The position numbers and the translations under genes were made by a program. The notes beneath the pieces are model-generated. The model searched no databases. It worked only from the letters and a program-made list of their open reading frames with translations, and was not told the DNA's origin. From Clostridiales bacterium 1_7_47FAA (GTDB lineage Bacteria > Bacillota > Clostridia > Lachnospirales > Lachnospiraceae), in assembly GCA_000155435.1 (NCBI GenBank), contig DS990260.1, forward strand, positions 26,894 through 90,893: a stretch of DNA of 64,000 nucleotides, given 5' to 3'. Shown in pieces: positions 17,039 to 26,184 of this stretch. Numbering within the stretch: position 1 is the stretch's first letter; each line of letters starts with the position of its first letter.

Positions 17039-17557
17039 CTTCCTATATATATGTCCCATCTCCTGTTCCGGCAACAGCCCTTCAATGGAATACGCAATCA
17101 CAAATACGACTGCCAGGTTAAGTATAAAACGGCTTGCTGCAAACCACAATCCCAGGGAAGAGATTTCAAAAAGCAGAAGCGGTACACGGATACTAACACT
17201 GGAACACAGGAAAATAAGTACATTGGAAATGCGCCCGCCCTTCTTCAACAGCAGTCCTGTAATGGGAAGCAGCGCATAGACAGGCACTGCTGTAAGCATT
17301 CCCATAAAAAGTGACAGGAATGCGCCGGACACACCGGACCGGTTCCCCATCATCCCCATCATTTCATCCTTTTCCACCCATACGTCCATCAGCCCCACGC
17401 AGAGGAACACAGGAGCCAGGTTCCATACGAACTGCGCGAGTCCTGCGCCCGTATAGGAAATGACGCCGTACCACATACCAGGCAGAAATACCAGGACCAG
17501 AAAAAGAACCAGCAGACAGACCAGGATTGTCATGATCCATGCCCCTGACTTCTTCAT
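17012..17557 (-). CDS. Half-size permease of the ArsP/YraQ (DUF318-like) type, second half
   Basis: 181 residues, about five membrane segments. The motif region FLSLFMGMLTAVPVYALLPITGLLLKKGG matches the repeated core of YraQ/ArsP-like permeases (PF03773 type), which are normally about 300 residues with two such halves. Starts 4 bases inside the end of the partner gene, so the two are coupled. The last residues (NKNESGQG) are encoded by the tandem repeat. Substrate unknown; ArsP exports methylated arsenicals, but other members are uncharacterised. Confidence 0.65.
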   Translation of the reverse strand: MKKSGAWIMTILVCLLVLFLVLVFLPGMWYGVISYTGAGLAQFVWNLAPVFLCVGLMDVWVEKDEMMGMMGNRSGVSGAFLSLFMGMLTAVPVYALLPITGLLLKKGGRISNVLIFLCSSVSIRVPLLLFEISSLGLWFAASRFILNLAVVFVIAYSIEGLLPEQEMGHIYRKNKNESGQG

Positions 17558-18039
17558 AATACCGCCTCCAATATAAGGGCTGTCAGCAGGGAAAACAGGA
17601 AAAAGAACAGGTTCCGCAGGACTGCTGCCCGGATTCCCAGATATTTTGTCTCAAGAGGCAGCGTTACAAGGCCCACTGTTGTCAGGGCGGATATGAATGC
17701 CGCCATCTGCGCTGTCCCCGCCCCGTTCTTAAGCAGCTCAGAAACCACCGGGAATACTGCCAGGACCGGTACCAGGGTCACTGCCCCCGCAGCAGCCGAG
17801 AGAATGATTCCGCCAAATCCCGTTCCTGTCCCAAGAAAACCGTGTATCGTCCCCGGTGTCAGTACCAGAAGGACGGCGCCCGTACACATGAGGATTGCAA
17901 GAAAATAAGGCAGCACTCCCTTCATCATAAGCAGCGCCCTTTTTACTGCCATCTTTGTCTTCTTCCTGTCCTTATGGTATGAAACCGCCAGCAGCACGGC
18001 GGACAGGCCGTAATAAAACATTGTGAAACCAATATCCAT
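17554..18039 (-). CDS. Half-size permease of the ArsP/YraQ type, first half
   Basis: 161 residues with four or five membrane segments and the matching repeat core (LSAAAGAVTLVPVLAVFPVVSELLKNGAG). The start at 18039 has AAGGAGAG 6 bases upstream; a longer start at 18084 lacks one. Together with the overlapping downstream gene it makes the equivalent of one full two-repeat permease, so the complex is probably a heterodimer. Divergent from the Crp/Fnr regulator, which probably controls it. Confidence 0.65.
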   Translation of the reverse strand: MDIGFTMFYYGLSAVLLAVSYHKDRKKTKMAVKRALLMMKGVLPYFLAILMCTGAVLLVLTPGTIHGFLGTGTGFGGIILSAAAGAVTLVPVLAVFPVVSELLKNGAGTAQMAAFISALTTVGLVTLPLETKYLGIRAAVLRNLFFFLFSLLTALILEAVL

Positions 18040-18102
18040 TCCCGCTCTCCTTTTCTCTCCTGTCATCTTGCATATATGTGTCAATTATAATACAATCATG
18101 TC

Positions 18103-18137
18103 AGGAGGTAAGTTGCCCAGGCAACGTAATTGCGATG
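18103..18137 (+). promoter_or_regulatory. Shine-Dalgarno separated from its start codon by a short hairpin
   Basis: AGGAGG (18103-18108) lies 26 bases before the ATG at 18135, too far for normal use. Between them is the palindrome GTTGCCCAGGCAAC (18112-18125); folding of a 5-bp stem with a 4-base loop would bring the two within about 12 bases. It could instead be a DNA operator. Confidence 0.5.
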
Positions 18138-18797
18138 AAACCAATGATTGAGTATTTAGAAGGAACCAGGCTGTTTGCAGACATTTCCAGGGAAGATACC
18201 GGCCGTCTTTTATCGTGCCTGAACGCCCATCCTGTGGAATATGCACATGATACTGTCATTATTGAGGAAGGCAGCCAGGTCCGGGCCTTCGGTATCCTTT
18301 TGTCAGGGCGGGGCAGATCTTATAAAACAGACCTGGACGGCAACGTCCTTACCGTCACGCTTTTAAACACGGGAAGTGAAATCGGTGTGATCCTGGCAGC
18401 CAGCCCTGATCATCCAAGTCCCGTGTCAGCCGCAGTGGAACGCGGAAGCGCTGTACTGTTTATTTCCTATGACAGTTTGATGAACAGCTGCGCCAGAAAC
18501 TGTGCCTGCCACAAGAGGCTTATCCGTAACTTCACAGCAAGCGTGGCTCAAAAGGGCCTGGTGCTCCATGAACGGCTGGACTGCCTGCTCCGCCCATGTG
18601 CGCGGGATAAAATCATGGCTTATTTAAAAAATGCCTCCTGCCCATCGGCCGGAGGTACCTTTACTGTCCCTTTAGACAGGAATGCCATGGCCCAGTACCT
18701 GAACATGGACCGCAGCGCCCTGTCCAGGGAACTGTCCAAAATGAAAGCAGACGGAATCATGGATTTCCATAAATCCACATTCCGTCTGCTGGATTAG
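18135..18797 (+). CDS. Crp/Fnr-family transcriptional regulator
   Basis: 220 residues. Cyclic-nucleotide-binding-like beta barrel at about 10-120 (VIIEEGSQVRAFGILLSGRGR), connecting helix, then a Crp-type helix-turn-helix at about 170-205 (MAQYLNMDRSALSRELSKMKADGI). A cysteine group C-x3-C-x-C in NSCARNCACHK near residue 135, typical of clostridial members. Start: the ATG at 18135 gives the expected N-terminus; a GTG at 18078 would add 19 residues. Divergent from the permease halves and convergent with the DUF2812-like gene (4-base overlap). Likely responds to redox, NO or metal (inference). Confidence 0.85.
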   Translation: MKPMIEYLEGTRLFADISREDTGRLLSCLNAHPVEYAHDTVIIEEGSQVRAFGILLSGRGRSYKTDLDGNVLTVTLLNTGSEIGVILAASPDHPSPVSAAVERGSAVLFISYDSLMNSCARNCACHKRLIRNFTASVAQKGLVLHERLDCLLRPCARDKIMAYLKNASCPSAGGTFTVPLDRNAMAQYLNMDRSALSRELSKMKADGIMDFHKSTFRLLD

Positions 18798-19942
18798 ATT
18801 GTTCCGGCTAACACCTGGAGAATGGAAACCAGTTCTTCACGGCTGTCAGCCGGATATGTCAGGAACCAGACAAAATCATCCCTGACCGCAATGCATTCCA
18901 GCCGTTCAGCTACCCATGCCTGGTCAAGCCCAGATATATCTACTGAAGCAAAGTCCTCTGGAGAACCGGCAAATACAGCATCCCTCATCAGAAGTCCCGC
19001 CATTTGGCTGGTCATGCCTGCATCCTTCAGACGATAGACATCCTGCCGCATCCAGACCTCCCTGCCGTCTACATCAATCACCTCAAACGTATCCCAATGC
19101 TCTGTTAAAAGTGACTGTCCATATTTTACCTCACTGACCTGGTTTTTTATAAAACTCTGTGTCCGTTCCCCATTTATCCCAATATCTGAAAGTACAAGAT
19201 ACGGTCCATCCGTTTCAGCCGGCATCGCATGTTTATAGCTTCCTGCCCACTGGCAGATTGCCAGGACGCCAAAGACAGCGGTAAACAGCATCAGGGAACC
19301 GTTCAGGAACTTTGATATTTTGCAGCCCGGTACCTGCAGATAATCAGAAAGCTTCCCCGTATTCATCCTGCGGCACAAACGGCCAAGATACCATATCCCC
19401 CGTAAATCCCTGTACATCAGCCATAAGAATAAAAAGATGAATCCGGTCACGGCCGCTGTATTCTCAATCCAGCCCCTGTATGCAGATGCCGCCAGGTGGC
19501 TGTGCCCTCCATAGCCTCCCAGCATACTCCCTAATAACAGAAAGAATGCAATGGACAGCGGCAGCTGCAGAAACGAAACCATATATTGTTTTTTCAGCCC
19601 CTTCAATGCAGCTGCATACGCCTCCGGCTCCAGGTACAATTCCGATGCGCCGCCGTTCCCGGTTGCACTGAACACGTGGATAAAACCGCGTCCTGTCACA
19701 TATTCCCAGCCAGACTCCTTATAAGCGGCAATCTGTTCTTCTGTAAAAGGCAGTTCACCTGATTGGGCGGGGACTGCAGGAACAATCCCATACCATATCA
19801 TTTCCGGCTCCGAACGCCTGAAACTGCTTAAAAATGCGCCGCGTTTTACAAGAAGCCAGCCCTTCCCAGCCATTTTTGTATAAAACAGCCTTGTCTCCCC
19901 TATCGCAAACTCCTGGGGATGAAATGCATATTTTCGTTCCAT
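18794..19942 (-). CDS. DUF2812-like membrane protein
   Basis: 382 residues. The N-terminal 100 residues match the pattern of DUF2812 proteins (EEMAGKGW-type KMAGKGWLLVKRGAFLSSFRRSEPEMIWYGI ... AAYKESGWEYV). Three or four membrane segments follow (about 140-165, 185-205, 240-258), then a soluble C-terminal part of about 130 residues rich in acidic and aromatic residues. DUF2812 proteins often sit beside PadR-type regulators; none is here. Function unknown. The stop overlaps the end of the Crp/Fnr gene tail to tail. Confidence 0.6.
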   Translation of the reverse strand: MERKYAFHPQEFAIGETRLFYTKMAGKGWLLVKRGAFLSSFRRSEPEMIWYGIVPAVPAQSGELPFTEEQIAAYKESGWEYVTGRGFIHVFSATGNGGASELYLEPEAYAAALKGLKKQYMVSFLQLPLSIAFFLLLGSMLGGYGGHSHLAASAYRGWIENTAAVTGFIFLFLWLMYRDLRGIWYLGRLCRRMNTGKLSDYLQVPGCKISKFLNGSLMLFTAVFGVLAICQWAGSYKHAMPAETDGPYLVLSDIGINGERTQSFIKNQVSEVKYGQSLLTEHWDTFEVIDVDGREVWMRQDVYRLKDAGMTSQMAGLLMRDAVFAGSPEDFASVDISGLDQAWVAERLECIAVRDDFVWFLTYPADSREELVSILQVLAGTI

Positions 19943-20099
19943 TATATTTTATCCTCCCTAACCATTCCCTAAAAACGGTGCGCCAGTCATCTTCAGTCCC
20001 GCACCTCAGGAAGGAAAATAAACCTTCCGTGCAGGTATAAATCCCTGCCTGGAAAGCTTATCCATCACCTGATCCCGTTTTTATCCGGCCGGTCCATAG

Positions 20100-20513
20100 C
20101 TACTGTATCATTTCATCCAGGCTTGTGTCAAGATAATGACCCTCTTCCTGCCATTTTTTATACCACTTTGGGATAATCTTTGATACTCTGATAAGTTGAA
20201 CATTTTTATAAATAGCAAACCTACGAAACTCATCTGTATTATCATATAATGCGGCCAAATCACACAAATCGATAGTTTTATGAAGATTCCTCAGACTCTT
20301 CCCAAATCTTTTCTCAACATCTTTGTCCGGTATTCCGTGGCCTCCCATTTTCACTCTTTCTGCAATTCTCTTTTTCGCTATCGCCGGCGAATCAACACAG
20401 ACATAATGTAATTCAATTATATAACCTAATTGCTTTGCCCTATATATTGTCCGTAATATCGAATGTCCGCATAGGGTTGTTTCCTGATTAAAAGTATATC
20501 CCTCCGATTTCAT
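20100..20513 (-). pseudogene. Remnant of a zeta-toxin-like kinase (P-loop missing)
   Basis: 137 residues matching the C-terminal two thirds of zeta-toxin/UDP-GlcNAc-kinase-like ATPases: NQETTLCGHSILRTIYRAKQLGYIIELHYV, then KKRIAERVKMGGHGIPDKDVEKRF and a closing YDNTDEF. The N-terminal Walker A region is absent and the frame begins beside another truncated gene. Its DNA is visibly richer in A+T than the flanking genes, pointing to transfer. A functional toxin is unlikely without the P-loop. Confidence 0.7.
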
Positions 20514-20518
20514 CTGTA

Positions 20519-20686
20519 TTAGCGCGTGGCACCATATCCTGATAATGTGTAGTCATGTAGATTGCCCGGCTCGCCTGAATGCAGTTTGACAGCCACTTTT
20601 CCTGGAAGTTCCTTTCCTACGGCACGATACAGCCCGACCACCTTTTCGGGTGTAATTTCTCTTGAAAAATAAACTTTTGCTTTCAT
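20519..20686 (-). pseudogene. 5' fragment of a DUF362-type iron-sulfur protein gene
   Basis: 55 codons from the ATG at 20686, which has GGAGGG upstream. The start MKAKVYFSREITPEKVVGLYRAVGKELPGKVAVKLHSGE is the recognisable N-terminus of DUF362 proteins, normally about 370 residues with 4Fe-4S sites. After residue 42 similarity stops and a stop codon follows, 5 bases before the zeta-like remnant. The gene appears cut and joined to foreign sequence. It lies 25 bases after the UvrA-like gene and would still be transcribed. Confidence 0.7.
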
Positions 20687-20711
20687 ATGCAGTCCCTCCA
20701 TTTTATTCGTC

Positions 20712-23246
20712 TTATTTTTTTAAATACTTACCGGTAATACTTCTGGGATTGGCAGCCACTTCTTCAGGCGTTCCGGCTGTAATAATGCGTCCTCCAGCCG
20801 TGCCTCCCCCTGGTCCCATGTCAATTATATAATCCGCATTTGAAATGACATCCAGATCATGCTCTATCACAAGAACCGTGGCTCCATACTCCACCAGCCG
20901 GTCAAAAACCATCAGCAGGGTGCGCACATCCAGCGGATGCAGCCCTATGGTTGGTTCATCAAACACAAAAACCGTCCCCGCCTGCTGCCGGCCCATTTCA
21001 GACGCCAGCTTCAGACGCTGGGCTTCCCCGCCGGACAGGCTGGGCGTTTCCTCGCCAAGGGTAAGATACCCAAGTCCCAGATTCTCAAGGACCTGCAGAC
21101 GCTGGCATACTGTTTTCAAATCTTCACATGCCTTCAATGCGTGCTTCACATCCATAGCCATGATTTCCGGCAGGGAATATTCTTTTCCTGCCTTGTTTGC
21201 GCGCTTAATCTGCTCCGCTTTCCTGGCATATCTTGAGCCCCGGCACTCCGGACAGGGGATTTCCACATCCGGAAGGAACTGTACATCCAGACTGATGGTT
21301 CCTGTACCGTCGCAGGTCGGGCAGCGCAGCTGACCGGTATTGTAGGAAAAATCGCCTGCCTTATATCCCAGAGTTTTCGCGTCCGGCGTCCTTGCGTAGA
21401 TTTTCCGCAGTTCATCGTGCACGTTTGCATAGGTGGCTACCGTGGAACGCACATTGATTCCAATCGGGGCTGCATCAATCAGCTTAACCTGCCGTATCTG
21501 CCGTGCCACAATTCCCTTTACATGACCGGGAAGCTTCTTCCCGGCGATTGCTGCCTCCAGGCCGGGAATCAGGCTTTCCAGAATCAGCGTCGTCTTGCCG
21601 GAGCCGGACACGCCTGTTATAACCGTCAGCCTGCCTTGTGGAATATCGGCTTCTAATGGTTTTACCGTGTGGATCCCGCTGGTAGACAGGTGGATTTTTC
21701 CCAGAGCAAACAGCTCCGCCGCCTCAGTCTGCTTTCTCATCCGGGCTCTATATGCATCGGAAAGAAATGGTCCAATCTGGGAAGCCGGATTCTTTTTTAT
21801 CGCCGGGACGGTTCCCTGGGCGATTACCCGGCCGCCATCCGCCCCTGCTTCCGGCCCCATCTCAACAATCCAGTCCGCTTCCGACAAAATCTGTGTGTCG
21901 TGATCCACCAGCACAACAGAGTTCCCATCCGCAATCAGATCACGCATAACGCCGGTCAGCCCAACAATATTAGACGGATGCAGGCCAATCGACGGCTCAT
22001 CCAAAACATACAGGACGCCGGTCGTGCGGTTGCGGACCGCCCGGGCCAGCTGCATCCGCTGCCGTTCTCCGGTGGAAAGCGTGGCTGCGGCGCGGTCAAG
22101 GCTGAGATAGCCAAGCCCCAGATCCAGCAGCCGTTTTGCCACTGACTGAAACGATTCACAGATTGCCTCGGCCATAGGACGCATTTCCACCGGCAGTGAT
22201 CCCGGCACTCCGGCCACCCACACTACAAGCTGATCAAGGGGCATTCTGCATGCTTCATCCAAAGAAATCCCCCGCAGCTTTGGCATCCTTGCAGCGGCGG
22301 AAAGCCGGGAACCGCCGCAGTCCGGACATACTCCCTGTTTCAGATACTTTTCCACCCGCTTCATGCCCTTTTCGTCTTTTACCTTGGCCAGGGCATTTTC
22401 TACTGTGTAAGTGGCATTAAAATAAGTAAAATCCAGTTCCCCAGCCTGGTTGCTTCCATTTTTAGGCTTATAGAAAATATGCTTTTTTTCCGCAGGGCCG
22501 TGAAAGACAATCTCACGCTCCTCTGTGGTCAGCCGTGAAAACGGCACGTCGGTGCGTACCCCCATTGCGCGGCACACATCCGTCATCAGCGACCACATCA
22601 GGGTATTCCACGGCGCAACCGCGCCCTCATCGATGGTCAGGGATTCGTCCGGTACCAGAGTATCCTGATCTACCGTGCGCACAATCCCGGTACCGCCGCA
22701 GGTACGGCAGGCCCCCTGACTGTTAAAGGCCAGCTCCTCCGCCGAAAGGCCGAAGAACCGCTCACCACATTCAGGACAAACCAGCTCCTGCCCCGCCGCC
22801 ACTGCCAGCGATGGAGCCAGATTGTGTCCATTGGGGCAGCATTGGCTGGAAAGCCGGGAATACATCAGACGCAGGCTGTTTAAAAGTTCCGTTCCCGTAC
22901 CAAAGGTACTGCGGATGCCAGGGACACCGGGACGCTGGTGCAGAGCCAGCGCTGCCGGTATATACAGAACTTCATCCACCTGGGCCCTGGCCGCCTGTGT
23001 CATACGGCGTCGGGTATAGGTCGAAAGCGCGTCAAGATAACGTCTCGACCCTTCAGCGTACAGAACGCCCAGCGCCAGCGATGATTTCCCGGAACCGGAA
23101 ACACCGGCGATCCCCACAATCTGGTTCAGCGGAATATCCACATCAACATTTTTCAGATTGTGCACCCTTGCATTCCTCACCTGAATCCGGTTTGGAATCC
23201 TATTTTCCCCATGTACCATTGGATTGTTTACTTTTTGTCCATCCAT
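20712..23246 (-). CDS. UvrA-like ABC ATPase (short UvrA2 class)
   Basis: 844 residues versus about 940 for housekeeping UvrA. Two ABC halves: Walker A GVSGSGKSS (about residue 48) and GVSGSGKTT (about 545), signatures LSTGERQRMQLA and LSGGEAQRLKLA, and Walker B VLDEPSIGLH and VFDEPTIGLH. Zinc-binding CxxC pairs are present (CPNGH/CPECG, CRTCGGTG, CPTCDGTGT/CPECRGSR). The ligand-binding insertion is shorter than in UvrA. Such paralogues are linked to drug tolerance or special DNA lesions rather than core repair. Next to a MATE efflux gene upstream, suggesting a toxic-compound response. Confidence 0.9.
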   Translation of the reverse strand: MDGQKVNNPMVHGENRIPNRIQVRNARVHNLKNVDVDIPLNQIVGIAGVSGSGKSSLALGVLYAEGSRRYLDALSTYTRRRMTQAARAQVDEVLYIPAALALHQRPGVPGIRSTFGTGTELLNSLRLMYSRLSSQCCPNGHNLAPSLAVAAGQELVCPECGERFFGLSAEELAFNSQGACRTCGGTGIVRTVDQDTLVPDESLTIDEGAVAPWNTLMWSLMTDVCRAMGVRTDVPFSRLTTEEREIVFHGPAEKKHIFYKPKNGSNQAGELDFTYFNATYTVENALAKVKDEKGMKRVEKYLKQGVCPDCGGSRLSAAARMPKLRGISLDEACRMPLDQLVVWVAGVPGSLPVEMRPMAEAICESFQSVAKRLLDLGLGYLSLDRAAATLSTGERQRMQLARAVRNRTTGVLYVLDEPSIGLHPSNIVGLTGVMRDLIADGNSVVLVDHDTQILSEADWIVEMGPEAGADGGRVIAQGTVPAIKKNPASQIGPFLSDAYRARMRKQTEAAELFALGKIHLSTSGIHTVKPLEADIPQGRLTVITGVSGSGKTTLILESLIPGLEAAIAGKKLPGHVKGIVARQIRQVKLIDAAPIGINVRSTVATYANVHDELRKIYARTPDAKTLGYKAGDFSYNTGQLRCPTCDGTGTISLDVQFLPDVEIPCPECRGSRYARKAEQIKRANKAGKEYSLPEIMAMDVKHALKACEDLKTVCQRLQVLENLGLGYLTLGEETPSLSGGEAQRLKLASEMGRQQAGTVFVFDEPTIGLHPLDVRTLLMVFDRLVEYGATVLVIEHDLDVISNADYIIDMGPGGGTAGGRIITAGTPEEVAANPRSITGKYLKK

Positions 23247-23282
23247 CTTCTGCTCACCAGCCCTGTCATTTTTTTCTATTTT

Positions 23283-24707
23283 TTATTGTACCACCTTTCC
23301 AACAATGCAGTCATCCAGAATATCCTTTGTGTTAACGGTGCCCGTAGCTGCCGCTTTCTCTTTATTGCTGTCAAACGGTTTTTGTATCATAAATTCTGCA
23401 ATCAGAAAAACCGCACAGGAAACCCAAATAACCGGCTCTGTCAGGCAGACACATAAGTATCCCAGCTTCGGGATCAGCCATATTCCAGCAATCAATTTTA
23501 CAATTAATTCAAATGAACTTGATATGACAGGAACAGCTTTACGGCCAATCGCCTGTAAACTTGTCCTGAGCGCAAGCAAGATCCCCAGCGCAGGATAGCA
23601 TACAAAATGAAACCGCAGGCTGAGCACTGCATTGTCAATCACGTTATTGTCTGAGGTTCCTGTCAGAATCCGTACCGCAGTTCCTCCAAGTAAAAAGACT
23701 GCAAGGCAGGAGAACAGCCCCCAGCCCACTTCCATAGCCATCACTTTTTTCAGTGTCTGCCGAATCCGTTCTGTCTTACCCGCACCCCAATTCTGGCTGG
23801 TAAAGGTCGAATATGCTGTCGCAATGGAAGCCAGCGGCATCATCATGATACCAATGATTTTTCTTGCTGCTGTGTGAGACACAATCAGCATTTCTCCAAG
23901 GCCGTTGATTGCCCGCTGATAAATAACAGAGCCAATATCCACCACACACAGCATAAGCGCCATAGCAAAGCCTGTTGCTGCCATCTCTTTAATCAGAGGT
24001 ATGTCCAGATGGAAATGCTTCCGGCCAGGGAGAATTTCCCGATATTTACGGAACATATAAATTGCGGAGAACAATGCGCTGAGGCTCTCCGCGATTACAG
24101 TCGCCGCCGCTGCGCCCTCTACACCCCAGCCAAAACCAATAATAAATAAGCAGTCCAGGCTAAGATTGATTACACAGGAAAGAATCAGAAAATAAAGCGG
24201 TGTCCTGCTATTGCCAACAGCTCTCATAATGCCTGCCAGCATATTATAAACAATTGTTGCCAGCATTCCGGCAGTAATAATTGCTATGTAAGAATACGCA
24301 TCTGCAAAAATACTGTCCGGTATATTGAGCAGTCTCATCAGGGAATTCAAAAACAATAGTGAAAAAACGGTCAGCATTAAAGTGATTACCAGATCCAGTA
24401 CTATCATCGCTGCAATCGACTTCTTCAGCTTATCCTGATTTTTCGCTCCAAATGCCCGGGCCACAACAATACCATAGCCGCTGTTTAAGCCAGAGGCAAA
24501 ATTCATAAGCAGGGAAAAAATGGAACTGGTTGCACCGATAGCCGCAATCGCGGCATCTCCCAGATTATATCCGGCAATCATCGTATCTGCCACATTATAA
24601 ATCTGTTGAAAAATATTCCCGACAAACAATGGGATTGCAAACGCTAAAATCAGCTTAACCGGATTCCCATTTGTCATATCGTTAGTGTTTGTGTGTTCTT
24701 TTATCAA
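23283..24707 (-). CDS. MATE-family efflux transporter
   Basis: 474 residues, twelve membrane segments, with the family N-terminal pattern AIPLFVGNIFQQIYNVADTMIAG. Starts with TTG at 24707, supported by AGGAG 5 bases upstream; the first ATG is 10 codons further in (24677). Na+- or H+-driven export of cationic or drug-like compounds is the family role. Lies between the AlkZ-like and UvrA-like genes, spaced 20 and 36 bases, so all three are probably cotranscribed. Confidence 0.9.
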   Translation of the reverse strand: MIKEHTNTNDMTNGNPVKLILAFAIPLFVGNIFQQIYNVADTMIAGYNLGDAAIAAIGATSSIFSLLMNFASGLNSGYGIVVARAFGAKNQDKLKKSIAAMIVLDLVITLMLTVFSLLFLNSLMRLLNIPDSIFADAYSYIAIITAGMLATIVYNMLAGIMRAVGNSRTPLYFLILSCVINLSLDCLFIIGFGWGVEGAAAATVIAESLSALFSAIYMFRKYREILPGRKHFHLDIPLIKEMAATGFAMALMLCVVDIGSVIYQRAINGLGEMLIVSHTAARKIIGIMMMPLASIATAYSTFTSQNWGAGKTERIRQTLKKVMAMEVGWGLFSCLAVFLLGGTAVRILTGTSDNNVIDNAVLSLRFHFVCYPALGILLALRTSLQAIGRKAVPVISSSFELIVKLIAGIWLIPKLGYLCVCLTEPVIWVSCAVFLIAEFMIQKPFDSNKEKAAATGTVNTKDILDDCIVGKVVQ

Positions 24708-24727
24708 GATTACTCCTCTCGGCAGGC

Positions 24728-25405
24728 TTATCCAATTAGCCTTAACAGTTGTTCTTCATCCGCCTTCGGGAGCAGGTTCCTTAAATAACGCAAAATTCGT
24801 TCTTTGGATTCCTCTGGTGAACGGGAGTATGCCGATTGGACCACCTCCGTTCCCAGCAGATATTCCGGTGTCGCATAGCGGGCAACACCCCAGCCGTACT
24901 GCTGGCCATTTTTATCTATTCTGTATTCAAAATCGGCAATCGTGATATAGGTCTGCATTTGCAGCCGGGTAATAATGGTTTCAAATCCTTTATTACCGCC
25001 TTTTCGATAATTGCAGGAACTTTTTAGCTCAGGCGTTAGGATAGAGCCGCTTTTTTCAACTGTGTCGTACAAACTTTTATCTTTGTAAAAAACAAGGCCA
25101 TCATCGCAGCGGGCATCAAAATCATAGCCGTCACGCCGGTAATTAGCAAAATCGGGCAGCCATTCAATGCTGACAAAACCTGCCCGCTTTTCAAAAAACT
25201 TGCCATAGACGCATCTGCCTCCACGCACCACCGGACCTTTCCATTCCCATGGCCCCTCTTTGCCCTCATCATCGGGAAACCATAATTCCGGCGGTGTGCG
25301 TTCTTCCACAGAAAATCCGGGAATGTCATTTTTAAAAAAAGGGAGAAAGCCGCTTTCCACCACAGCTTGTTCCATTTTTTGATAGGTAGTGATCCTGCCT
25401 CTCAT
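24728..25405 (-). CDS. AlkZ-related protein (putative)
   Basis: 225 residues, soluble. The central part (GPWEWKGPVVRGGRCVYGKFFEKRAGFVSIEWLPDFANYRRDGYDFDAR) is a conserved block I associate with proteins labelled 'AlkZ-related' in databases; AlkZ/YcaQ proteins are DNA glycosylases that unhook bulky or crosslinked bases. Whether this protein has that activity is not shown. Its place beside UvrA-like and MATE genes would fit a DNA-damage or toxin-defence role (inference). SD AAAGGCGG before ATG 25405. Confidence 0.5.
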   Translation of the reverse strand: MRGRITTYQKMEQAVVESGFLPFFKNDIPGFSVEERTPPELWFPDDEGKEGPWEWKGPVVRGGRCVYGKFFEKRAGFVSIEWLPDFANYRRDGYDFDARCDDGLVFYKDKSLYDTVEKSGSILTPELKSSCNYRKGGNKGFETIITRLQMQTYITIADFEYRIDKNGQQYGWGVARYATPEYLLGTEVVQSAYSRSPEESKERILRYLRNLLPKADEEQLLRLIG

Positions 25406-25456
25406 TTATCACACCGCCTTTCTTCATAATTTCCACTCGCATTGATAAATTACGGA

Positions 25457-26170
25457 TTATACCGTATAAGCTGCGGTTACATTTGTCAGCATATCCCTGT
25501 TTTCTGTGGTATTTTCTTCTGTGTAAGTAGCTGTCAGAGTAATACTCTGCGGCGAGCCACCCCACTCAATGTCACCGGAAAACAGCACAGTACTTGACCA
25601 ATACAGGGTTCCTTCCACATAGATATGATAGGTTCCATCTGTAACGGCCGCCCCTGTTTCGTCCGTTCCATCCCAGGTATAGCGTTGAATCCCGCTCTGG
25701 GGAGTAGCGCCTGAGATTGCGTCAATCTCCGCATCCGCCATTTCATCCGGTTTTGCTTTGGTCACCCATGTCGGTACAGCGTCCTCCCGAAAAGCATAGC
25801 CGCCGCCTGCCGTGAAGCCGGACACATAGAGTGTCTTTACCAATTCTCCTGCATCGTTCTCAATCCAGACCGCATATTGGCTGGAAGCGATTGTTGCACC
25901 CCGTGTGAAGTTCAGTTCCACGGTAAGCTGGCCTCTGGAGGTTGCTGCCCCATCTTTTTCTGCCTGCTTTGAACTTGTTGTATTATCCTGCGTTTTAGAT
26001 AATGATACATCACTGCCAAATGACGCTTCCGCCGATTCTTCCTGTTCCGGAAGCTGCGATTCAGAGGAAGATGGACCGCTATCCTGCTCCTGTAAAACAG
26101 ATCCTGCACAACCGGATAGTATGCAGGATGTTATAAGAACCGCAGCAATTAAAGAAGTTATTATTTTCAT
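25457..26170 (-). CDS. DUF2271-type lipoprotein
   Basis: 237 residues from ATG 26170 (GGAG 8 bases upstream). Lipobox L-S-G-C, Ser/Glu/Gln-rich linker to about residue 75, then a beta-sandwich domain: LTVELNFTRGATIASSQYAVWIENDAGELVKTLYVSG ... YTWDGTDETGAAVTDGTYHIYVEG, which fits DUF2271 and FlgD-like Ig folds. In other bacteria DUF2271 proteins accompany flavin-transfer or membrane redox genes, consistent with the flavodoxin-like and rhodanese neighbours. Confidence 0.7.
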   Translation of the reverse strand: MKIITSLIAAVLITSCILSGCAGSVLQEQDSGPSSSESQLPEQEESAEASFGSDVSLSKTQDNTTSSKQAEKDGAATSRGQLTVELNFTRGATIASSQYAVWIENDAGELVKTLYVSGFTAGGGYAFREDAVPTWVTKAKPDEMADAEIDAISGATPQSGIQRYTWDGTDETGAAVTDGTYHIYVEGTLYWSSTVLFSGDIEWGGSPQSITLTATYTEENTTENRDMLTNVTAAYTV

Positions 26171-26184
26171 CTTTACTCCATCTG

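Noticed and set aside
20100..20513. An active zeta-type toxin of a toxin-antitoxin pair
   Set aside because: The P-loop part is missing and no epsilon-like antitoxin is present; the segment is a remnant.
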